Assembly (NCBI GenBank): GCA_018714965.1
Contig: DVML01000021.1
Coordinates: forward strand, 1-10,657
Direction of reading: 5' to 3'
From: Fimihabitans intestinipullorum
GTDB lineage: Bacteria; Bacillota_I; Bacilli_A; RF39; UBA660
Length of the DNA: 10,657 nt
The notes below the pieces were generated by a model. The model saw nothing but the letters and a program-made list of their open reading frames with translations, did no database searches and was not told where the DNA came from. Each line of letters starts with the position of its first letter. Position 1 is the stretch's first letter. Made by a program: the position numbers and the translations under genes. Positions 5,128 through 10,657 of the stretch are shown here, one piece after another.

Positions 5128-5982
5128 ATGAATCAAACATTAGCTACTCTATTATTTAGTATGATCGTCGATTTTTTTGTGTTTTTATCAAAGTTAATCT
5201 GTGGTATCGTATCTGGAAGTAACGCCCTAATCGCCGATAGCTTCTATACATTCAGTAATTTCATAACTGATATTCTAGCTAGTATCGGTACGAAACTTTC
5301 CAAAAAAAGGCCTAATAAAACGCATCCATTCGGATATGGAAAAGTAGAATACTTGGCAAGTATCGTGATTGGATTTACCATTCTCATTATTGCCATCGTC
5401 ATTTTTCTACTCAGTTTCCTCGAGACGAAAAGATCTTATCATCTCTGGATCTATCTTATTTTAGGAATATGTATCATCTGTAAAAGTTTTGTTTCGCATC
5501 ACACATTAAAAATAGGAAAGAAACACAAAAGTGATATTCTAATTTCTACTGCACATATTGCATCGATCGATATCGTTTCTACTACTTGCATTACAGTCGT
5601 TATGATCCTATCCCAACTATTCCCAAATACTAGTATATTTCTATATATCGATAGAATCATTAGCATATTCATTAGCTACGAAATTCTAAGACTCGCCTAT
5701 CGCATGTTAAAAGAAAATATGCTTGCAATTATTGGAGAAATAGATCAAAATGAAGCATTAATCAAACAAATTGAAAAAGTAGTCGAAGAAATTCCTCATG
5801 TCGATCTTGTTCAAGTACAACTCATCAAATATGGATCATATTACAAAGCAAGTTTAAAAATCGCTTTATCTCCTGATATTACATTAAAACAGTTACTTAG
5901 AATCGAACAGAAAATCAATCGTACAATAAAAAAGAAAAAATTTGGAATCAAATATACAACCATTGAAATTATAGAAGAATAA
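5128..5982 (+). CDS. Cation diffusion facilitator (CDF) family transporter, atypical metal site
   Basis: The 284-aa protein has the CDF layout: about six membrane segments in residues 5-200, then a cytosolic ferredoxin-like domain (about 205-284). CDF proteins usually export Zn, Mn, Fe or Co in exchange for protons, working as dimers. Family marks are SGSNALIADSF in TM2, HPFGYGKVEYLAS (66-78) after TM2, and an IDIVST segment in TM5. The transport-site ligands are unusual. The TM2 pair, normally His/Asp and Asp, is Tyr40 and Asn44. In TM5 the expected His is Ile144, with His143 one place off, and Asp148 is kept. The cytosolic GHGK motif reads GYGK. Either the ion or chemistry differs, or the protein has lost transport. 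The ribosome site AGAAGG precedes ATG 5128. The gene stands alone with its own terminator. Confidence 0.85.
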   Translation: MNQTLATLLFSMIVDFFVFLSKLICGIVSGSNALIADSFYTFSNFITDILASIGTKLSKKRPNKTHPFGYGKVEYLASIVIGFTILIIAIVIFLLSFLETKRSYHLWIYLILGICIICKSFVSHHTLKIGKKHKSDILISTAHIASIDIVSTTCITVVMILSQLFPNTSIFLYIDRIISIFISYEILRLAYRMLKENMLAIIGEIDQNEALIKQIEKVVEEIPHVDLVQVQLIKYGSYYKASLKIALSPDITLKQLLRIEQKINRTIKKKKFGIKYTTIEIIEE

Positions 5983-6013
5983 ACCACATACAAGCGTATG
6001 TGGTATTTTATTG
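5983..6013. terminator. Bidirectional hairpin terminator between CDF gene and rseP
   Basis: A perfect 9-bp stem, ACCACATAC / GTATGTGGT (5983-5991 with 5996-6004), has an AAGC loop. The trailing tract is T-rich but interrupted on both strands. It serves the two convergent transcription units. Confidence 0.75.
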
Positions 6014-7045
6014 AAACAATCTTACAATGTCGTTATACGTAATGAAAACCATGAGAATCATGAGTAGTATGAAACCAATGGCATGCACAGTATTTTCAAA
6101 TTTCGCATCTACTGGACTTCCTTTGATCTTTTCGACAATCAAGAAGAATAGTCTTCCTCCATCAAACGCAGGAATTGGAAGTAAATTGATAAATCCGACA
6201 TTGATACTAATATAAGCTGTAAGATAAACTAAGTTTAAAATTCCTGCCTTCGCACTTTCCCCGATGATAGTAAAAATTCCAATCGGCCCTGCCAGAGAAG
6301 ATAAACTTAATTGTCCGGTTGCCAAATAATAAATGATCAGTGCCATTTGTCTCAAAAGACTCCATGTTTTTTCAAACGCATACTGTATTGCGGCTAACAC
6401 TCCATGCGTCGTCTTTCCAGAAAGAGAAAAGCCATACTTATACCCTTCTTGCCCATCCACTTTAACCTTTTTTGGTGCAAACGTAACATCGTGATATTTA
6501 TCTCCTCGTTTTACTTTTAAAGTGATTTCCTCTCCTGCTGAAACTTGCAACTTTAACATAAAATCATCTGCATTTACGATCTTATCGCCATTGAGCCCAA
6601 CAATCAGGTCTCCTTTTTTTAGACCCGAATCTGTTACATCATATCCCTTTTCAATCGTATCGATGATAGGCCGATTCGTAGGTGCTCCACTAATCAGAGC
6701 GATAATAAACAAAAGTACAATTGCAAGAATAAAGTTAAACATAACACCTGCTACAATTGTCAAAAAGCGTTGATGCCATGGTTTTGACTGCATTCTCTTG
6801 TCTTCTGGAATATCTTCGTCTACTTCAACATCCTCGCCGGCCATACTGACATAACCACCAATCGGAAGCAATCGAAGGACGTAAACTGTTTCGTCTCCCT
6901 TTCGATGCCATTCATGTAATTTAGGTCCCATTCCAATCGAAAATTCATAACAGTAAATTCCAGATTTTTTTGCAAATAAGAAGTGACCAAATTCATGAAC
7001 TGTAAGTGTCACTCCTAAAATAATGATAAAATATATTAACGTCAT
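6008..7045 (-). CDS. rseP: Site-2 intramembrane metalloprotease RseP/RasP
   Basis: This M50-family zinc protease cuts transmembrane substrates, such as anti-sigma factors and leftover signal peptides, inside the membrane. In the 345-aa protein HEFGH (His17, Glu18, His21) lies in TM1 and NLLPIPAFDGG (287-297, Asp295) supplies the third zinc ligand. The RLLPIGGYV strand (58-66) follows TM1. One PDZ domain spans about 125-205 and contains SGLKKGDLIVGLNG. Further membrane segments are around 95-118, 270-290 and 325-342. Bacillus RasP is longer (about 420 aa), so this is a compact version with a single PDZ. AAGGAG sits seven bases before the ATG. It is the last gene of the uppS-cdsA-rseP operon, 17 bases after cdsA. 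Confidence 0.95.
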   Translation of the reverse strand: MTLIYFIIILGVTLTVHEFGHFLFAKKSGIYCYEFSIGMGPKLHEWHRKGDETVYVLRLLPIGGYVSMAGEDVEVDEDIPEDKRMQSKPWHQRFLTIVAGVMFNFILAIVLLFIIALISGAPTNRPIIDTIEKGYDVTDSGLKKGDLIVGLNGDKIVNADDFMLKLQVSAGEEITLKVKRGDKYHDVTFAPKKVKVDGQEGYKYGFSLSGKTTHGVLAAIQYAFEKTWSLLRQMALIIYYLATGQLSLSSLAGPIGIFTIIGESAKAGILNLVYLTAYISINVGFINLLPIPAFDGGRLFFLIVEKIKGSPVDAKFENTVHAIGFILLMILMVFITYNDIVRLFQ

Positions 7046-7062
7046 GTTCTATCTCCTTTTCG

Positions 7063-7863
7063 TTATATCAATGGAATAAAAAACATAAAACCAAGTAATA
7101 CGAAAATAATACTATCAAAGCGATCTAATATACCACCATGTCCAGGCATAATATTAGAAAAATCTTTCTTGCCAAAATAACGCTTAATCGATGAGAAAAC
7201 AAGGTCTCCAAACTGTCCTAATATAGATAGGAACAGCGTCATCAAAATGATCACATAAAGTGGCATTTGTGAATCGACTACAACATTGAAAAATACAGTT
7301 GCAAACAAGACACCAAAGATCGTTCCACCAATCATACCTTCCCAAGTCTTTTTTGGTGATACACATTCTAATAATTTATGTTTTCCAATCAATAACCCTG
7401 TAACATAAGCATATGTATCTGTAATAATTGTTATTATGAGTAAATAAATTAACAACATTAAATCGATGTGTCGCAATAAAATCAATAAATGGAAAGAAAT
7501 TCCTAAGAAGAAAACTCCTCCAATCATATAAAATCCGTCATTCACACTATATAACGAACGATCATGGTATAGAACAACAGGAATTAACATTGCTAGAAAT
7601 AACGCTGTAATGACCCTAAAATCAATCGTAAACAACATATCTTCTGTTCCCGTATTCACAAGTACAATTAAACTTAAAATGATATATGAGATGATGCGAA
7701 TAAAAATTGGCATTTCTTTCTTCGTTTGTTTGATGTTAATAAACTCCTTTAACGCTAACAAAGATAAGACATAAACACCTAATTGATACCATATTCCACC
7801 TGTTAATAAAATTGGAACACATATCATAAGTGCCACAATCGCACTAATGACTCTTACTTTCAT
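7063..7863 (-). CDS. cdsA: Phosphatidate cytidylyltransferase (CDP-diacylglycerol synthase)
   Basis: CdsA makes CDP-diacylglycerol from phosphatidic acid and CTP at the membrane, the branch point for phosphatidylglycerol and cardiolipin. The 266-aa protein is a normal length and almost entirely membrane-spanning. The full family signature spans residues 224-250: SSIKR, then KKD, PGHGG and DRFD, the Asp-rich metal and CTP site. Upstream are TDTYAY (148-153) and SPKKTWEG (169-176). Its ATG overlaps the TGA of uppS (ATGA), and its ribosome site GGGGGAG lies within the end of uppS, so the two are probably translationally coupled. Confidence 0.97.
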   Translation of the reverse strand: MKVRVISAIVALMICVPILLTGGIWYQLGVYVLSLLALKEFINIKQTKKEMPIFIRIISYIILSLIVLVNTGTEDMLFTIDFRVITALFLAMLIPVVLYHDRSLYSVNDGFYMIGGVFFLGISFHLLILLRHIDLMLLIYLLIITIITDTYAYVTGLLIGKHKLLECVSPKKTWEGMIGGTIFGVLFATVFFNVVVDSQMPLYVIILMTLFLSILGQFGDLVFSSIKRYFGKKDFSNIMPGHGGILDRFDSIIFVLLGFMFFIPLI

Positions 7864-8558
7864 TTTTTCACTCCCCCAAATCTTCTATCCCTATTTTGAA
7901 AGTCCTGTAAAGCTTCATCGAACTTTTCATCGTTAAAATCAGGGAATAGACAGTCCGTAAAATAAAACTCTGCATACGCTAATTGATACATCATAAAATT
8001 ACTCAAACGATATTCCCCACTCGTTCGAATCAAAAAATCAACCGGAGGTAACTCTTGATATAAATACTTTTCGAATTCTTTTGGCGTCAACTCTGAGACA
8101 TCTTTCTTTTCCGAAACAATTCGTTTCACTGCATCGACAATTTCATATTGACTACCATAATTCAGACAGATATTAAAAATGCCTCCTGTATTTTCTTTTG
8201 TTGCTTCTACCACTTCATCCATTGCTTCTAACACGTCAGATCGTAACGGTTCTTTTCTTCCTGAAAAAACAACTCGAATATTATTCTCGGCAAATACTTT
8301 TAGTTCCTTTTTAAAGTTTTTCACGAACAAATTCATTAAATAGTCTATTTCTTCTGGACTTCTTTTAAAGTTTTCCGTTGAAAATGCATAGACACTTAAA
8401 ACGCGAACTCCACGTTTAAAAATATGTAATCCTAGTTTCTTTAAATTTTCGCTTCCCGCTTTATGCCCGAGACTTCGCGGTAAATTACGTTTCTTTGCCC
8501 ATCTACCATTTCCATCCATGATGATTGCAACGTGATTGGGTATTATTTCTCTATCCAT
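7860..8558 (-). CDS. uppS: Undecaprenyl diphosphate synthase (cis-prenyltransferase)
   Basis: UppS adds isopentenyl units in cis to farnesyl diphosphate, giving the C55 carrier for peptidoglycan and other wall polymers. The 232-aa protein has MDGNGRWAKKR with the catalytic Asp15, GHKAG (31-35), YAFSTENFKRSPEE with the substrate-binding FSTEN, NYGSQYEI, RTSGEYRLSNF near the diphosphate site, and the C-terminal RDRRFGG. The ribosome site GAGGT precedes ATG 8558. It is the first gene of the operon, with a good promoter directly upstream. The gene often preceding it, frr, is not adjacent here. Confidence 0.97.
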   Translation of the reverse strand: MDREIIPNHVAIIMDGNGRWAKKRNLPRSLGHKAGSENLKKLGLHIFKRGVRVLSVYAFSTENFKRSPEEIDYLMNLFVKNFKKELKVFAENNIRVVFSGRKEPLRSDVLEAMDEVVEATKENTGGIFNICLNYGSQYEIVDAVKRIVSEKKDVSELTPKEFEKYLYQELPPVDFLIRTSGEYRLSNFMMYQLAYAEFYFTDCLFPDFNDEKFDEALQDFQNRDRRFGGVKK

Positions 8559-8578
8559 ATCTCTACCTCACTGTTTTT

Positions 8579-8607
8579 ATTATATAATAATTTCTACAAA
8601 TATACAA
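8579..8607 (-). promoter_or_regulatory. Promoter of the uppS-cdsA-rseP operon
   Basis: On the minus strand TTGTAT (8607-8602), exactly 17 bases, then TATAAT (8584-8579), lie about 20 bases before the uppS start. It follows the terminator of the upstream ABC gene, so the operon is an independent unit. Confidence 0.75.
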
Positions 8608-8610
8608 TAA

Positions 8611-8635
8611 AGAAACACAGGATGTGTTTCTATTA
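8611..8635 (-). terminator. Terminator of the ABC transporter gene
   Basis: A perfect 9-bp stem, AGAAACACA / TGTGTTTCT (8611-8619 with 8623-8631), has a three-base loop. It begins one base after the ABC stop codon on the minus strand and is followed by TTATTGT, a modest T tail that also overlaps the uppS -35 region. Confidence 0.65.
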
Positions 8636-10657
8636 TTTATTTAAAATTGCGTCTATCGGTTTGATTCGTATCACTTTAGAAATCGATAAAACCGTAATTC
8701 CAAATGAGATTATAATCGTAAATATCAGCATTGCTAAAACGACGATTGGCTGATGTATCATACCATTGAAATTATAAAGGAAATCGCCAAAGAAATATCC
8801 ATTTAACAAATGAATGACAACATACCATCCAATAATAGCAATTATATATGCGATGAAACCGATGAAAAGAGACTCATAACCGAAGATTTGAATAATGTCA
8901 TTTTGCTTTGTTCCAATTGCTCTTAAAATACCAATCTCTTTTTTACAATATGAGATAGAAATGGCGATAAAATTAGTAAATAAAACAATCGTAAATAATA
9001 CAAATGTAAGACTAACAATCGTTAAAAAAGGATTTAGATAATAATACAAGTTCACAAGCCACTTTACATCTTCACCATGTGGAGGTTCCGTTATCATTTG
9101 TACACCCGTCATTGTTTTTTCGTCGATTGGTGGATAAAGATGAAATGCTTTTGTTAAAGAAGTTGGATTGGAATTATATACGTAGGCCTCATACACTTTT
9201 TTTGAATCAGCTTGATAAAGTTGCAACAACTCCGTTCCTATATAACGATTTCCTTCCATTGAAATACCAACAACTTTTACTTCTTTATTCGCTTGTGATT
9301 CTAACCCTAAGCCACCTACAATTTGCATTTTTAATAATTGTTCATGGCTCTTTAAATATGTAGGCAAAAAATTACCTAAAGAAGTTTCATAAGAATCTTT
9401 TGGATGTTCTTCCAAATATTGACTGAATTTAGAGTCATAGTCTGTCATCCAATTTTTAAGATCTTCTAAAGAGATGATGACCTCATCTTTGGCCAAGGAA
9501 TCTTTTAGTAGCACTCCATCTTTTGTAACAACTGACGTAGCCTTGGAAAGAACTTTAAGGTCATTTAATATTGAAATATTGGGGATGGTTAGATACAAAT
9601 TCGAAAGAATTGAATCCTCGTCAAATCGAAGCACTGCATGATCAACAAAATTCTTTCCATACACTATTCTTCCTTGATACGCATATTCATCATAAAAATA
9701 TGTGTTGACTTCATCACTTATATGTCCTTCTTTTTTTGCCTTTTCATAAAATTCAATATCGTCATCCACAACCCCTACAATCGTTACAATATTATCTCCT
9801 AATTGCAAAGGATGATTCTCTTTTATTAAAGATTCAATGCTCTTTGGATAATAAAATTCATTATTACTATCCTTTACCCCATATTTCATCATATATTCTG
9901 CCAAGTATTTGTGAATTACTAATTCTTTTGGCGTTTCTGGTAATCTTCCTATCACATCTTCTAGTATACGTTCATCTTCCACCTCTACAAAATTCAAATA
10001 AGTAGGTTCTATCACAAAATATGAATCATTTTCATCGCGTTCAGAATATGTGAAAGACAAATATGTTCCCCTATCATATAAAACATATGATAAATTGAGT
10101 TTTGATCCTACTTCATTTTCGAGCTTCTTTTTATCTTTGATGGGAAAAGGTAGAGTCACAATACTTCCCCTTCCTTGAAACTCCATTTGCTTTAACTGAT
10201 ATATATAATCGTTATTATCCTGCATTACTTTAATTTGTAACTGTGTTTGATCGTATATCGTCGTATTTAATGTAATTCCCATAAAAATGAGAGAAAACAT
10301 CATGAGAAACACTGTGAAGAATAGTTTTAATGGCTTTTGCTTCATACTACTCAGTGCCATTTTCATCGCATAATACATTGGTAATTTAGATTCGTAAAAT
10401 GTATGTTCTTTTTCTGTAGCCTCTTGCGATTCCATTCCCGTATCCGATACGACATCTCCATCTTTCAATTCTATAACACGATCCGCATATTTTTCCGCAG
10501 ACTCTCTATCATGAGAAATTACTACAACGAGTTTTTCGGAACTTATCTTCTTTAAAATACGAAAAATCTGTTCACTGGATTCTTCATCTAAATTTCCTGT
10601 TGGTTCATCCGCTAAAATCATATAAGGATCTTTAATTAGTGCTCTTGCTATTGCAAC
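8633..10657 (-). CDS. MacB-type ABC transporter, fused ATPase-FtsX-like permease, 5' end outside window
   Basis: The frame is open to the right edge, with 674 codons visible. It opens with VAIARALIKDPY, directly after where the ABC signature should be. It then has Walker B and D-loop MILADEPTGNLD and the switch His in VVISHD. Walker A and the signature lie outside the window. After the ATPase come TM1 (about 112-130 of the visible part), a large external domain of about 400 residues, and three C-terminal TMs with an EIGILRAIG coupling segment, ending in KPIDAIL. This one-plus-three membrane topology with an external domain is that of MacB/type VII transporters, which act mechanically on substrates outside the membrane, such as antimicrobial peptides or lipoproteins. 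The substrate is not identifiable. The gene ends at its own terminator before the uppS promoter. Confidence 0.9.
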   Translation of the reverse strand, partial: VAIARALIKDPYMILADEPTGNLDEESSEQIFRILKKISSEKLVVVISHDRESAEKYADRVIELKDGDVVSDTGMESQEATEKEHTFYESKLPMYYAMKMALSSMKQKPLKLFFTVFLMMFSLIFMGITLNTTIYDQTQLQIKVMQDNNDYIYQLKQMEFQGRGSIVTLPFPIKDKKKLENEVGSKLNLSYVLYDRGTYLSFTYSERDENDSYFVIEPTYLNFVEVEDERILEDVIGRLPETPKELVIHKYLAEYMMKYGVKDSNNEFYYPKSIESLIKENHPLQLGDNIVTIVGVVDDDIEFYEKAKKEGHISDEVNTYFYDEYAYQGRIVYGKNFVDHAVLRFDEDSILSNLYLTIPNISILNDLKVLSKATSVVTKDGVLLKDSLAKDEVIISLEDLKNWMTDYDSKFSQYLEEHPKDSYETSLGNFLPTYLKSHEQLLKMQIVGGLGLESQANKEVKVVGISMEGNRYIGTELLQLYQADSKKVYEAYVYNSNPTSLTKAFHLYPPIDEKTMTGVQMITEPPHGEDVKWLVNLYYYLNPFLTIVSLTFVLFTIVLFTNFIAISISYCKKEIGILRAIGTKQNDIIQIFGYESLFIGFIAYIIAIIGWYVVIHLLNGYFFGDFLYNFNGMIHQPIVVLAMLIFTIIISFGITVLSISKVIRIKPIDAILNK

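Noticed and set aside
1..10657. Mycoplasma-type code (TGA as Trp), considered because of AT richness
   Set aside because: All long frames are intact under the standard code, Trp is encoded by TGG, and TGA ends uppS within the cdsA overlap.
1..10657. CRISPR arrays, insertion sequences, riboswitches, rRNA
   Set aside because: I saw no regularly spaced repeats, transposase motifs, riboswitch-like leaders or rRNA sequence on either strand. Intergenic gaps outside the element are short and filled by promoters and terminators.

Overview
The window is low-GC DNA from a Firmicutes-type bacterium, probably a Bacilli or Erysipelotrichia/RF39-like gut lineage. The evidence is AT-rich codon use, strong AGGAGG-type ribosome sites, sigma-A-like promoters (often extended -10), an elongator tRNA-Met almost identical to the Bacillus one, and an uppS-cdsA-rseP operon. 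The standard code fits: TGA ends uppS. The species assignment is an inference.

Region 1 (1-1620) is a tRNA-bounded accessory patch. An intact tRNA-Met(CAT) at 1544-1620 and a 67-nt 3' copy of it at 333-399 form direct repeats about 70 bp long, 1,211 bp apart. Between them lie a strong promoter with an internal dyad, a 34-codon ORF, a small ribbon-helix-helix protein, the 3' end of an Amidase_2 lysin gene, and three terminators. Two 21-bp direct-repeat units sit inside the two ends and resemble integrase arm sites. No integrase is present. This is either a collapsed prophage or integrative element, or a minimal element moved in trans. Outside it, at the window edge, is the start of a SAP-domain gene.

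Region 2 (1621-6004) is chromosomal housekeeping and membrane functions. It holds cofactor-independent phosphoglycerate mutase (gpmI), a DUF1848 protein with a radical-SAM-like cysteine cluster at its C-terminus, a DUF2238-like membrane protein, and a divergently transcribed cation diffusion facilitator whose expected metal ligands are mostly replaced. Convergent genes are separated by compact bidirectional hairpins.

Region 3 (6008-8607) is the minus-strand operon uppS-cdsA-rseP. It supplies the undecaprenyl carrier for wall synthesis, CDP-diacylglycerol for phospholipids, and a site-2 intramembrane protease. The dxr gene that usually lies between cdsA and rseP in Firmicutes is absent. A clear promoter precedes uppS, and uppS and cdsA overlap by four bases.

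Region 4 (8611-10657) is the 3' part of a MacB-type ABC exporter: an ATPase fused to an FtsX-like permease. Its N-terminus lies beyond the right edge.
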